Source of the DNA: Peredibacter sp045999315
GTDB lineage: Bacteria > Bdellovibrionota > Bacteriovoracia > Bacteriovoracales > Bacteriovoracaceae
NCBI RefSeq assembly: GCF_045999315.1
Contig: NZ_CP174607.1
Location: forward strand, 3,038,001 to 3,102,000
Reading direction: 5' to 3'
DNA length: 64,000 nt
How positions within the stretch are numbered: position 1 is the stretch's first letter; every line of letters starts with the position of its first letter. Below, in pieces: positions 1-8,990 of the stretch. The position numbers and the translations under genes are program-made. The notes under the pieces are model-generated. The model was not told the DNA's origin. It saw only the letters and a list, made by a program, of their open reading frames with translations, and did no database searches.

Positions 1-850
1 CAGCTGCTAGTCCACGTCCACCTTGAACATAAGAAGTATGGTGTCCTGGAGGTTTTGGAGCAGTGATTTTTCCGTGACGAACGGCGACCTTGCTGCTCAA
101 TGAATTAAGACTGTCGTTAATCTTGATTTTGATATTGTTGGCCGAGGCAATGATTTCAGCATTTGTTACTTCTGTACCGGCCTTATAGAGCTTAATCTGG
201 TTACTAATATCTGGCAGAGTTGAAGGGAAGTAGCAGCTTACAGCGTTTGTTTTAAGCTGGCCGTGTTTGTCGTTGGAAGTGAACTTATAAAGACAAACGA
301 TTCTACTATCCACGTCTCCTGCACCAATTCTTTGGGCCATCATCGGAGAACCTGCATAACGGTCAAAGTCTGCACCACCATAACCTCTAGGGTTATGGCT
401 GGTTAACCAGTCTTCTAATTTGTAGTTGAATGACCCTACGTTTGGTAAAGAACAAGTGATGTCTTTGTAACCGGCCACATTCATATTTTGACCTTCATTG
501 AAAGAACAGTCTGCACGAACACCACCTGTGGCATATGTGGCATTTGCAGGGAAATGAATTTCGAAAGTATCCTTCTTGCTGGCATCATCTGGATTGATGA
601 TAGTGAAGTACATTTTCACTGTCTCAGATGGATTCAATTGAGTTTGAACGGGATAAGCACGGAGGTTTGTTCCGTAACAATAGGGCTTAATCGTAAGCTC
701 TAAATTACAACCACCAGCACCGCAACCAGTTTTACGGTTTTGGCCAATTGGCGGTGGAACGGGGCTTGCCGAACCAAATGGCGTAACACTGAATTGTGCA
801 TAGGCAGGTATTGAAACTGCTAAAACCATAAAAAAAGTGATCATTTTCAT
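1..850 (-). CDS. Secreted protein of unknown function, 3' end cut by window edge
   Basis: The minus-strand frame is open from an ATG at 850 to the edge of the window, giving about 283 residues without a stop. It begins MKMITFFMVLAVSIPAYAQ, a typical signal peptide with cleavage after AYA. The mature part is rich in Pro, Asn and Cys, and I recognise no family in it. It starts 21 bp after the stop of the PilW-like prepilin gene, so it is probably the last known member of the pseudopilin operon and might be a pilus-associated exported protein. That role is inferred from position only. The Shine-Dalgarno is weak (GGGG before the ATG). The gene is real with good confidence; its function is unknown. 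Confidence 0.75.
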   Translation of the reverse strand, partial: MKMITFFMVLAVSIPAYAQFSVTPFGSASPVPPPIGQNRKTGCGAGGCNLELTIKPYCYGTNLRAYPVQTQLNPSETVKMYFTIINPDDASKKDTFEIHFPANATYATGGVRADCSFNEGQNMNVAGYKDITCSLPNVGSFNYKLEDWLTSHNPRGYGGADFDRYAGSPMMAQRIGAGDVDSRIVCLYKFTSNDKHGQLKTNAVSCYFPSTLPDISNQIKLYKAGTEVTNAEIIASANNIKIKINDSLNSLSSKVAVRHGKITAPKPPGHHTSYVQGGRGLAA

Positions 851-870
851 AAAGACCCCATTTGTATTGC

Positions 871-1974
871 TTACTTATTATTTAAACTCTTTTTTAGTCG
901 AACTTTCTTTAATTTGTAGTCGATGATGGAATTCGAAATGTTGCTCCTCGAGAATACAATAGATTGGAGGCCTGTCATTAAGATTACGCCTTTTTGGAAC
1001 TTGATTCTGCCGCCAACTAAAGTTGCTCGTGCTCGTCTTAATTCGATTAAGTGGTCAGGAGATGTAGGGTTTGGACGTTCCAACCAGTACTGAACGATTT
1101 CAACTGGAGCGAGGGTTGTGCGGTTATCGTTTCCAGGGATATAAGGCAATTTATCAAAGAAGGTCTTACTTGATTCTAGACCACCAGAGATATCAACCGT
1201 GGCCGCACAAACATAATCTTTATTCGGACGACAGATTTGATAAGCAGACTTAATAAGTCCCGTCGGGGCCCCTTCAATTGGATAGTAGTTCATATCAACT
1301 TCGTTATCACTAACTCCACCTAACATTTTGTAGGGTCTTTTAATGATGAAGTTACAGGTACCGGAGTTTTCGCAGGTCACTTTACAATTACCTGAGGCGG
1401 TCATGGAATGAACGGGCGACAAGCAATCATAAAAATCCATCTCCGAAGTCAACATGAGAAGACGTCCTTTCTGCCAAGGAGAATCCACTCGCTCAGGAGA
1501 TTTTGTAATGGAGTAGTTCGCATCTGCTTTCTGCCAATTGATTCCGGCATACGAACGATCAGGTCCGTAAACGAGGTTTGGGTCGATGGTAAATTTTAGG
1601 CTTTCTTTCCCCTGAGGTCTTTTAACAATGATGTAGAAAGAACGAGATTTTACGGCCCCGGGTTTAATGTCCAAGGTCAGTTGACGGGTACACGTGCTAT
1701 TTCTACAAAACTCGTTCTTGGCGAGAGCGAAGAATGGAAGATTGTTGTCATCAGCGAGATTGACATAGTTGAAGCTAGGTTCACCCGACAGCAAATCATA
1801 GGTGAGTGTCTTTGAAGCTCCGAAGCGGGCAATTGTATTGATGATGTCTTCGCTTAAGACCTTGGTCTCTTTTTGAGAAAATTCATACAGGTTAACACCG
1901 ATGAGTGCCATGAGTCCCGTAAGACCCAGTGCCATCATCATTTCTACCATCGAAAATCCGTTTATTCTTTTCAT
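871..1974 (-). CDS. Type IV minor pilin-like protein (PilW-type prepilin)
   Basis: This 367-residue protein starts MKRINGFSMVEMMMALGLTG, a class III prepilin signal. There is a short basic leader, Gly6 before the PilD-type cleavage point, Phe7 as the first mature residue, Glu at mature position 5, and then a hydrophobic helix. The rest is a large globular domain with paired cysteines. Its length and place after a PilV-like gene fit PilW, a minor pilin that helps prime type IV pilus assembly or pseudopilus tips at the inner membrane. Its start overlaps the end of the preceding gene by 4 bp (ATGA), showing translational coupling. A type II secretion pseudopilin (GspJ-like) is an alternative. 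Confidence 0.75.
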   Translation of the reverse strand: MKRINGFSMVEMMMALGLTGLMALIGVNLYEFSQKETKVLSEDIINTIARFGASKTLTYDLLSGEPSFNYVNLADDNNLPFFALAKNEFCRNSTCTRQLTLDIKPGAVKSRSFYIIVKRPQGKESLKFTIDPNLVYGPDRSYAGINWQKADANYSITKSPERVDSPWQKGRLLMLTSEMDFYDCLSPVHSMTASGNCKVTCENSGTCNFIIKRPYKMLGGVSDNEVDMNYYPIEGAPTGLIKSAYQICRPNKDYVCAATVDISGGLESSKTFFDKLPYIPGNDNRTTLAPVEIVQYWLERPNPTSPDHLIELRRARATLVGGRIKFQKGVILMTGLQSIVFSRSNISNSIIDYKLKKVRLKKSLNNK

Positions 1975-2441
1975 GGGTCCTTCACAATGAATACATATTC
2001 TCTGAATTGATTCGGTAAAAGCTCTCTATGAGTCATTCGGAGAGTTACCTTATAGAGACCTCGGAATTCCATCGAGCCCACCTTGAAAGGTGTTACAACA
2101 TAACCGATTTTTCCAGGGCAATTGGGATAGGCCTCAAGAGGAATCATCCCATCGTTGACCCAGCAGAGGTTCAGACTTTTGTCGACGGCCTCATAAGACG
2201 TGTTGTTCAAAAAGGCATCAGGTTCGAAATCAATTTTCTCCATCATGATGTTCGATCTGATGGAGCCAATGATCCCTGAAATCATGTTTTCGAGGTTGGC
2301 GTTTTTATCCACCACGGCCTTCTTGTTGGTAAGGTAATCAATCCCATTAAGGATAATGAAACTACCCACAGAGGCAATGGAGATACCTACAAGTATCTCT
2401 AACAGGCCCATACCTTTTTGGTTGTTAAATAGCTTTTTCAT
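1971..2441 (-). CDS. Type IV minor pilin-like protein (PilV/GspI-type prepilin)
   Basis: This 156-residue protein has a prepilin leader: MKKLFNNQKG, cleavage after Gly10, then MGLLEILVGISIASVG with Glu at mature position 5 and one hydrophobic helix. Its small size and its position between a large PilX-like gene and a PilW-like gene match the PilV slot of minor pilin operons. The start codon overlaps the end of the 957-residue gene by 4 bp, and its own stop overlaps the next start by 4 bp, so all three are co-translated. It would be inserted in the inner membrane and processed by a prepilin peptidase, which is not encoded in this window. Confidence 0.75.
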   Translation of the reverse strand: MKKLFNNQKGMGLLEILVGISIASVGSFIILNGIDYLTNKKAVVDKNANLENMISGIIGSIRSNIMMEKIDFEPDAFLNNTSYEAVDKSLNLCWVNDGMIPLEAYPNCPGKIGYVVTPFKVGSMEFRGLYKVTLRMTHRELLPNQFREYVFIVKDP

Positions 2442-5311
2442 CTAATCATATCCACTCGAGAATCTTCTCGAATGACCCATTTTTGAATTCTGTTTACTTT
2501 CTGAGACGTCATCGCGTCCCCAGGATTGGCAATACCGATGTCCGGATCAACTGTGGTCCAGCTGAAGTTGTTAGGACCGTTACTCACCATATCCATCGGG
2601 CTACAGGCATTTACCTTCGCCAGAATGGCCGGATTTTCTTTTAGATCTTTCCAGGTATAGCTCATGAGAAGCGCCGTATTTTGGCAAAGACCTTTTGAGC
2701 TACTAAAATCCGTCATCACAAGGTCAGTGGCCTTGGTGTCCCAAATACTGTGCCAATGGACCTCCGTTGAAGCATCGACCGGCTGAATAAGATCTTTTAC
2801 AATAAAGGTTCCGATCATATAAAGCGGTTGACTGCGGCCGCCTTCAATCACCAGCTTTTCACAAACATAAAAACCATAAACACGATTACGCTCTTTCGGA
2901 ATGATACATTCCTTTACTACTGATTTAGAGTAAGAGGCCGCGTGACCTTCGAGTATAGGAAGCTTCGGATCACTTGGAACAACGAACTCGATAGAATCAA
3001 TAGGATCATGGTTTGGTGTGTCCACTTGAGCACCCGGAGGAGTGTTGGCATAGTTCCAGGCAAAGTTTGTACTACCAGACATGTCCAGGTCCCAGTCCGC
3101 AATACCCATTCCTGAAGGACAGTTTAGTTCATAGATCTCTTTTGGTCGTGGATCTGTTTTGCTGTCAGGATCATTGGAGAAATTATCGTATGTGTCGGTT
3201 TTCTTCCAACGATCAACACTTAAATTGTTATTTGGGTTGAAGTCAGTCACAAGTGTAAGATCGCTGCCGCTATTACCGGCAAGCTTTAACCTTACAGTAC
3301 GGTCCCATTGTCCATAGTGGTAAGGAGAGAAGTCAAAACGGAATTCTTCCTCATCATTGGATAATTTCATGCGGGCAAGATTAAAGTAGGTCTTCCATTG
3401 ATCAGTGTAATTAAAACTCAGGGTCTTCATATTTAAAACGAAGCCCTCACTGGTCGTATAGTCAGAGATTTGAAACGAGGCGACCGGTTGCTTCGCTGGA
3501 TCCTTAAGCTCTTCCTTGATGGAATTGAGCTTTTGGATCAGATCTTTACGTGCATCATCGTAGTCCTCGTAGGCCTCTTTTGTATCTCTACAGCTGAAGA
3601 GCAGGCAGTCATCTTTTTTTGAATAGCCCCAGTCAACGCAATCACCGTTAGAGTCCTCGTCACACTCATCTTTAAATTCATCACCTTTATCTTTAAAGTC
3701 TTTGAATTCTTCCAATTGGGAGAAAATGTGGTTTGATGTAATTGCAAAAGAATAATTATTCTTCTTGGCGTCTTGGATGGCCTTAATCTGGCCATTGATA
3801 AAGCTCTCAGTAACATCAAGTTTCTCGAGATTGATTTCAAGTCTCGCTTCAGAGCCAACACCCATCATACCTCTTAGTGTTCGATTGTCATTTCTCAGTC
3901 TGAATTCCCCTAAAGAGGTCGTGCCTTCTGGAGGAGTCGGAAGAGACATTTTAATAATGTAATCTTCTGGAGTTCCAAAAGAACTGTCATTTTCAGAGAT
4001 GACTCTCGGTAAAATGCCTGAAGCTTTAAATCTGTTTCTGAGGTTAAAACCCAGACGAATCTGTTGGGAGTTATTATTTCCAGAATTGGAAGTATTATAA
4101 AAGTTAAACCCAAGACGAGAATAGTTGTTCATACTTGGCGTGGTTTGAACTTTTGTCTCTTCAATACACTGCTTTAACAGCTCCTGATTAACGGCCGTAG
4201 TTGAAGTATGGTTAAAGAGATTATGAAATCCTTTGTCCTCGGTTGCGTCCAGGTTCAATCCACCCAGAAATCCCCTAAAATTTGGATAGTTGTCTTGTTT
4301 CGATAAGTGAGGATGGCCACGATCAGTAAAGGTGTAATCTGAGCCGTTACTGTTTACCACACGACCGGCCCGAAATATGCTGCCTGTTCCTCCGCCTGAG
4401 TTATACATACCAAGAACGAGCGGAGCATAGAAAATACTTCCTTGGTTTTTATCAAAACCATCCGGAGGCAAAACCAGGTCTCCGGCCACATAAACCGGAC
4501 TATGGAATTCGTTATTTGGTTTTGTATCTAGGTTGCCGTATTTAAGAAGAGAGAAAGTGTGTAAGCGTCTTGGATAGAAAGTATAGTATGACGTCGATTC
4601 GGCCGTTCTCATCACCGTACAACTGAATCTTGTACGTGAAATATCGGTCGAAATATTGATACCAATTTTTCTTTCTTCACCGGCACCGATATTATTGTAG
4701 TCCTTGACCTGAAAGATTTCGATATTCACTTCGTTGATACAGTCCCTCACGCTTTTAGCGATGAGATAGAGAGGATGCTGATCCGTCATGTCCTGAAGGA
4801 CCGCTTGAGTTACCTTGAATTTAAGTTTTCCATCTGTCGGATAAACATCTTCATAAGTCAGTTGGCGTGAGGCCTTGGGAGGGGTTTGGTGAAGGCGAAC
4901 ATAGTTTAATGCTAGGATACGGTTTGCGTTTTCAGCGTTAGGCATGCTGGTTAATGTCGTACCGATGTTCTCAGGTCCCCATAGAATTCTCTCAAGGTTC
5001 CCGGGATGAGTCACGATGTCTTCCATGGTCTTACCAGCACCACAGTCGTTAGAAAGCAGAAGATCTGTCACTCCATTGTTTACAGAGAGACACCAACGTT
5101 CACGAATCCCGTGGATGAGATAATCATTTAAACTTGAAATGAAAACGCGGTAATCAATTGTTGATTCGGCCTTCTTCTTTTCACTGTGAAGTTTAGGCAG
5201 CATTTCAGTTGTCACGTATCCAAGACCACCCAGGGCCAGGGCCACGATCATAACCATATAGAGGAGGGACACACCCGCTTGGTTTTTTAGAATCTTAGAA
5301 AAATATTTCAT
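2438..5311 (-). CDS. Very large prepilin-like protein (PilX/GspK-like N-terminus)
   Basis: This 957-residue protein opens with MKYFSKILKNQAG, then VSLLYMVMIVALALGGLGYV, which is a prepilin leader with Gly13 and a hydrophobic helix. Mature position 5 is Tyr, not Glu, as in the PilX and GspK classes that lack Glu5. The exported part, about 900 residues, is far larger than usual PilX (about 170-200) or GspK (about 330) and has no domain I can name. It contains an acidic Cys-rich stretch near residue 560 and many Asn/Ser-rich loops. It is the first gene of the operon with the two smaller prepilins. A tip adhesin-like role is possible but inferred. No clear Shine-Dalgarno is present; TAATAT lies 5 nt before the ATG. 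Confidence 0.7.
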   Translation of the reverse strand: MKYFSKILKNQAGVSLLYMVMIVALALGGLGYVTTEMLPKLHSEKKKAESTIDYRVFISSLNDYLIHGIRERWCLSVNNGVTDLLLSNDCGAGKTMEDIVTHPGNLERILWGPENIGTTLTSMPNAENANRILALNYVRLHQTPPKASRQLTYEDVYPTDGKLKFKVTQAVLQDMTDQHPLYLIAKSVRDCINEVNIEIFQVKDYNNIGAGEERKIGINISTDISRTRFSCTVMRTAESTSYYTFYPRRLHTFSLLKYGNLDTKPNNEFHSPVYVAGDLVLPPDGFDKNQGSIFYAPLVLGMYNSGGGTGSIFRAGRVVNSNGSDYTFTDRGHPHLSKQDNYPNFRGFLGGLNLDATEDKGFHNLFNHTSTTAVNQELLKQCIEETKVQTTPSMNNYSRLGFNFYNTSNSGNNNSQQIRLGFNLRNRFKASGILPRVISENDSSFGTPEDYIIKMSLPTPPEGTTSLGEFRLRNDNRTLRGMMGVGSEARLEINLEKLDVTESFINGQIKAIQDAKKNNYSFAITSNHIFSQLEEFKDFKDKGDEFKDECDEDSNGDCVDWGYSKKDDCLLFSCRDTKEAYEDYDDARKDLIQKLNSIKEELKDPAKQPVASFQISDYTTSEGFVLNMKTLSFNYTDQWKTYFNLARMKLSNDEEEFRFDFSPYHYGQWDRTVRLKLAGNSGSDLTLVTDFNPNNNLSVDRWKKTDTYDNFSNDPDSKTDPRPKEIYELNCPSGMGIADWDLDMSGSTNFAWNYANTPPGAQVDTPNHDPIDSIEFVVPSDPKLPILEGHAASYSKSVVKECIIPKERNRVYGFYVCEKLVIEGGRSQPLYMIGTFIVKDLIQPVDASTEVHWHSIWDTKATDLVMTDFSSSKGLCQNTALLMSYTWKDLKENPAILAKVNACSPMDMVSNGPNNFSWTTVDPDIGIANPGDAMTSQKVNRIQKWVIREDSRVDMIR

Positions 5312-5431
5312 AAGTAATATTAACTCTCAGAATGGAGTTCCAAACAATATAAATTTTAATTATTGTCTTATTATATGTTTAGGAAGGTAAAGTTACATTT
5401 TTACTAGTGGAGCACTTAAGGTTAAGTGAGT

Positions 5432-6007
5432 CTAATTCTTGTCAGGGGCCATGAACCAGGCGACTGCTAGAATGAGTATACCTAGAGCGAGAAAGAACCA
5501 CTTTTTGCGAGATGATTTCACCACTTCAACAGGCGGTTCATAGGTGACAGGATTGCGCGGTCTTTTCGATATAGGCTTTTTCTCCAACTCGAGTGTAACA
5601 GAAGGCTTGTTAAGTTCAAGACGGGCAATTCGTATCGTGGCAGTGAAGTCACCACTAGGGGCCACATCTGAACTTACAATTTTATTATCTGGGCCAGGAG
5701 ACCCGGCCTTGTTGGAGATTTCACACTCTAATTTCCCGAGTGAAAGTGAAGCATTTGGTGGAATAAGGGTCTTGGTGCTGGGAGGAATTCTCTGGCCATT
5801 AATGGTAACGCCATTGGAGCTTCCAAGATCAGTGATGTAAAACACATCTTTTTCTTTACTGTAATCAATCTGACAATGTTGTCTGGAAATTGAGTCATGC
5901 GGGATGACTAAATCACATTTAGGGGAACGTCCCACCACCACAGATTTTTTGTGGGTCGTGAGGTCCATTGCTTTATCAAATTCAATCTGAACTGATAGTC
6001 TTATCAT
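5432..6007 (-). CDS. FHA-domain protein with C-terminal membrane anchor
   Basis: In this 191-residue protein, residues 1-95 form a forkhead-associated domain. The conserved pieces are GRSPKCDLVIP, SISRQHC and GSSNGVTING, the residues that bind phosphothreonine. A linker of about 70 residues follows, then a basic patch and one C-terminal hydrophobic helix (FFLALGILILAVAWFM), so the FHA domain should face the cytoplasm from a tail anchor. The gene directly follows argS with no spacer: the argS stop is at 6008-6010 and this ATG is at 6005-6007. FHA proteins normally read out Ser/Thr kinase signalling, but no kinase is encoded nearby. The family assignment is firm; the partner is unknown. Confidence 0.88.
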   Translation of the reverse strand: MIRLSVQIEFDKAMDLTTHKKSVVVGRSPKCDLVIPHDSISRQHCQIDYSKEKDVFYITDLGSSNGVTINGQRIPPSTKTLIPPNASLSLGKLECEISNKAGSPGPDNKIVSSDVAPSGDFTATIRIARLELNKPSVTLELEKKPISKRPRNPVTYEPPVEVVKSSRKKWFFLALGILILAVAWFMAPDKN

Positions 6008-7753
6008 TTACATTTTCTCTGGGGCCTCAATTCCTAGAAGCGCTAAACCTTGTTTCAATGTCAGGGCCGTGGCCTTAGACAGCATCAAACGTGAAGAGCG
6101 CACTGGCTCTGGGGCCGACCCCACCGGACATTCAGCATAGAAGCTATTATAGGCCCGAGACAGGTCATATAAATAGCCGGTCAAGGCCGAAGGTTTGTAT
6201 TGGAGAGTGGCCTGTTCCACGACCTGATGAAAATTCATAAGTTGCGCCACTAAATCTTTTTCTTGTGGAGCAGTTGCATGAATTTCATTCGAGACTGGAG
6301 CGCCAAGTTTATTCACCATTGAATTAATTCGAGCATAGGCATACTGAATGTAAGGGCCTGATTCACCATCAAGCTTCAACCATTCTTGCATATCGAAAAC
6401 GATCTTCTTACCTGGATCAATGCGGGTCATGCCGTACTTAATGGCGCCTTTAGCAACGATCTGAGCGGTGTTTTCAATTTGTTCCGGAGTCCATTCATTC
6501 ACATAACGATTAAGGTATTGCTCCTTGATCATCTTCACCATGTTTTCAATGAGTGACTGAAGAGGAACGATGTTTCCTTTACGAGAACTCATGGCCCCAT
6601 CTGGAAGTTCCACGAAATCATATTGAAGGTGGAAACACTTCTTGGCATTTTCAAAGCCCATAAGCTCAAGCACTTTGAAAACTTGTTTGAAGTGATGTTC
6701 TTGACGTTTATCCACCACGTAGATGTTTTTCTCAATGTGATAGTCTTGAAACTTACGTCTAGCGAGTTCGATGTCTTTCGTGGCGTAGAGCCCATTACCA
6801 TCCGACTTTAAAAGCATACAGAAGCCAAGCTTATAGTCTTCCAGGTTAACACCCACGGCACCCTGATCTTCAACGAATAGACCTTTCTGCTGATATTCAC
6901 GTGCTAGTTTTACTGAGGCAGAATCAACTTCTGATTCCCAGTACCACACATCGAATTTTACATTGGCCCAAGTGTAAACTTCGTTCATGAGTTCAATTGA
7001 CCACTCACGAGTTTCCTTCCATAGGTCGTAATATTCACCAGATTTTTGTTCTAGTTGTTTTAGGATGGCGGTTAATTGCTCACGGTTAGAAGCTTCTTTT
7101 TCTGTTCCGCGCTCGTCTTCAAGTTTATTGTGGCCGGCCGTATAGAGAGTTCCAAGCCATGCGCCTTTCTTCGTTTTAGGAATTTCACCTTTATAGTGGA
7201 ACTTTAAATACCAAAGACATTTCGCCACGTGAGTTCCCACGTCTCCTGGGAATGTTGAGGCCACGATATCAAAACCAGAATAGCGGTGAAGACGAATAAG
7301 TGCGTCCCCCAGACAAAGGTTTCTCATGTGACCTACGTGCATTTCTTTGTGGGTATTTGGTTGTGAGTATTCGATCATTGTTTTCGGCGTATTTTCTGTA
7401 AGCTTCTGCTTAAACATATCTCCGCTTAGGATTGATGGAATAATCTTTGAGGCGATAGCGTCAAAATTAAAAAAGAAATTGAGGTAAGGCCCCATGGCCT
7501 TCTTTTCTGTGATAAATTTTGGAAGTTCAGTGAATGCTGCTTCCAGGGATTTTGCGGCCTGGGCCGGATTGGTTTTTGCTTCTTTGGCGATTTGGAAAAG
7601 AGGGAATGCTAGATCGCCGGCCTCTTTAGATGGTGTGGCACCAAATAATCCGTAGGCCTTCTCCCAAGGAAAAGTAATGGAAAAAGTTTTCTCAATGATA
7701 GGGGCAATAGCAATCGCAAGCTCTTTACGAAACTGATCGTGATATGTGAACAC
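6008..7753 (-). CDS. argS: Arginyl-tRNA synthetase
   Basis: This 581-residue class I aminoacyl-tRNA synthetase charges tRNA-Arg with arginine in the cytoplasm. The N-terminal additional domain is followed by the HIGH-type signature (SQPNTHKEMHVGHMRN, about residues 128-143). The KMSKS-equivalent region is SSRKGNIVPL, and the C-terminal DALR-type anticodon-binding domain ends the protein. Length is normal for ArgS. The start is a GTG at 7751-7753 with GAGGA 5 nt upstream. A TATAAT hexamer lies just before that (7775-7780, minus strand), so a short leader is likely. The FHA gene follows without a gap. Confidence 0.95.
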   Translation of the reverse strand: MFTYHDQFRKELAIAIAPIIEKTFSITFPWEKAYGLFGATPSKEAGDLAFPLFQIAKEAKTNPAQAAKSLEAAFTELPKFITEKKAMGPYLNFFFNFDAIASKIIPSILSGDMFKQKLTENTPKTMIEYSQPNTHKEMHVGHMRNLCLGDALIRLHRYSGFDIVASTFPGDVGTHVAKCLWYLKFHYKGEIPKTKKGAWLGTLYTAGHNKLEDERGTEKEASNREQLTAILKQLEQKSGEYYDLWKETREWSIELMNEVYTWANVKFDVWYWESEVDSASVKLAREYQQKGLFVEDQGAVGVNLEDYKLGFCMLLKSDGNGLYATKDIELARRKFQDYHIEKNIYVVDKRQEHHFKQVFKVLELMGFENAKKCFHLQYDFVELPDGAMSSRKGNIVPLQSLIENMVKMIKEQYLNRYVNEWTPEQIENTAQIVAKGAIKYGMTRIDPGKKIVFDMQEWLKLDGESGPYIQYAYARINSMVNKLGAPVSNEIHATAPQEKDLVAQLMNFHQVVEQATLQYKPSALTGYLYDLSRAYNSFYAECPVGSAPEPVRSSRLMLSKATALTLKQGLALLGIEAPEKM

Positions 7754-7790
7754 GGGTGTCCTCGGGTCAAAAAAATTATAAAAAGATTAT

Positions 7791-8228
7791 CTAATCAATC
7801 TTGATAGACATCAAGATATGTTTTCCAATATGAGGAATTGAAAAGAACTCACCAGTTGGTTGGAAGCCGACCTTGGTATAGAAACCCATGGCCTTTTCAC
7901 GGGCATTACACCACAAGAGTGTGCATTGGTTTTGTTTGATGACCGGAAAGGCCGTTCTTAAAAGGGCCGAAGATAGACCCTGCCCCTGATATTCAGGAAG
8001 AGTGGCCATGCCACGCAGGCGATACTGATATTGATCCGGAAATTTTTCGTTACGTTCAAAATAAAACGAAGCAACGCTCACCAGCTTCTTGTCCACAAAG
8101 GCACCCAGGTGAAAAGTCATTTCATCGTTATCACCCTGGAAGATGCAATCATCGAGCGTACCATTAGGACGCAGCATCTTGTGTCTGATGTGATGGGTAT
8201 CAATAGGTTTAATTCTTAAAACTTGCAC
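7791..8228 (-). CDS. GNAT-family N-acetyltransferase
   Basis: In this 145-residue protein the acetyl-CoA binding motif A is visible as RGMATLPEYQGQGLSSALL, with the QGQGxxxxL pyrophosphate loop. It is followed by motif B, with AREKAMGFYTKVGFQPTGE near the C-terminus. This is the single-domain layout of GCN5-related acetyltransferases. The acceptor substrate cannot be deduced. The start appears to be a GTG at 8226-8228. No good Shine-Dalgarno is visible, and the start is less certain than the family. It lies 37 bp upstream of argS on the same strand. Confidence 0.85.
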   Translation of the reverse strand: MQVLRIKPIDTHHIRHKMLRPNGTLDDCIFQGDNDEMTFHLGAFVDKKLVSVASFYFERNEKFPDQYQYRLRGMATLPEYQGQGLSSALLRTAFPVIKQNQCTLLWCNAREKAMGFYTKVGFQPTGEFFSIPHIGKHILMSIKID

Positions 8229-8275
8229 GCATCGAGATTAATGCTAACGATGTGATTTGACAAAGAAAAACCTGA

Positions 8276-8911
8276 TTAAAATATTGAGACGCGAATTAAG
8301 TGCTCGAGTCCAAGTCGTCCAACAGTTTGAACAAAGGTGCTAAACACGACATTCGGAATTTTAGATTCCGGACCTCGCCAGTCGGTTTTGAGACCCAAAA
8401 GACAGTACTTTCCAACGTCATGAACGATCACGGTTCCTTTCAAATCTTTCAAAAACCCTTTTTCAAAAACAAATGGATAGTGACCTGGCTTGGTGATTCG
8501 TGGAATTTTAAATTCCACTACCATCGGGAATGGAAGAAGGGCGTGATCTATCGTGAAATTGAGTCTCTGTGTTTTGTCATCATAGGTACTGCTTTTAACA
8601 AAATCCATGTAGTTGTGATAATTCTCATAGAGAGAAAGTTTTCTCATGGCCCGAATGCAATTGCGTGGATGGATACCGGAAACAAACAACATCATTTGTT
8701 GTTCTTTCGGTGTTGGTGAATCGACTTTACCTACTGAAATAACTTCGCCTTTTAATAAATCTTCGATTTGTCCTTCTGAAGGCGTATAAAAAGGTTTAAG
8801 CTCGTCCAAAATTGGTTTATCAAAACTTGCAGAAAGATTCACTCTGGTCTGAGATAAAGAACTTTCATTGATAAAGAAACTCAAGAAAAGAAATAAAAAT
8901 CGACATCTCAT
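8276..8911 (-). CDS. Exported SRPBCC/START-like protein
   Basis: I place the start at the ATG 8909-8911, not at the upstream in-frame codons. The N-terminus is then MRCRFLFLFLSFFINESSLSQ, a signal peptide, and AGGT lies 6 nt upstream. The longer version would overlap the topoisomerase gene on the other strand. The mature part, about 190 residues, has the pattern of the SRPBCC helix-grip fold: YENYHNYMDFV early, and an end motif (PNVVFSTFVQTVGRLGLEHL) resembling the last helix of Coq10/START-like proteins. A periplasmic lipid-binding role is possible but unproven. Confidence 0.65.
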   Translation of the reverse strand: MRCRFLFLFLSFFINESSLSQTRVNLSASFDKPILDELKPFYTPSEGQIEDLLKGEVISVGKVDSPTPKEQQMMLFVSGIHPRNCIRAMRKLSLYENYHNYMDFVKSSTYDDKTQRLNFTIDHALLPFPMVVEFKIPRITKPGHYPFVFEKGFLKDLKGTVIVHDVGKYCLLGLKTDWRGPESKIPNVVFSTFVQTVGRLGLEHLIRVSIF

Positions 8912-8990
8912 TTGTTGACCTATTGTTCGGGATGACCTTAATCTTATCCTATTGATTTTCCTGCAAGCAACTTTAAAGGAGACTTTGACA

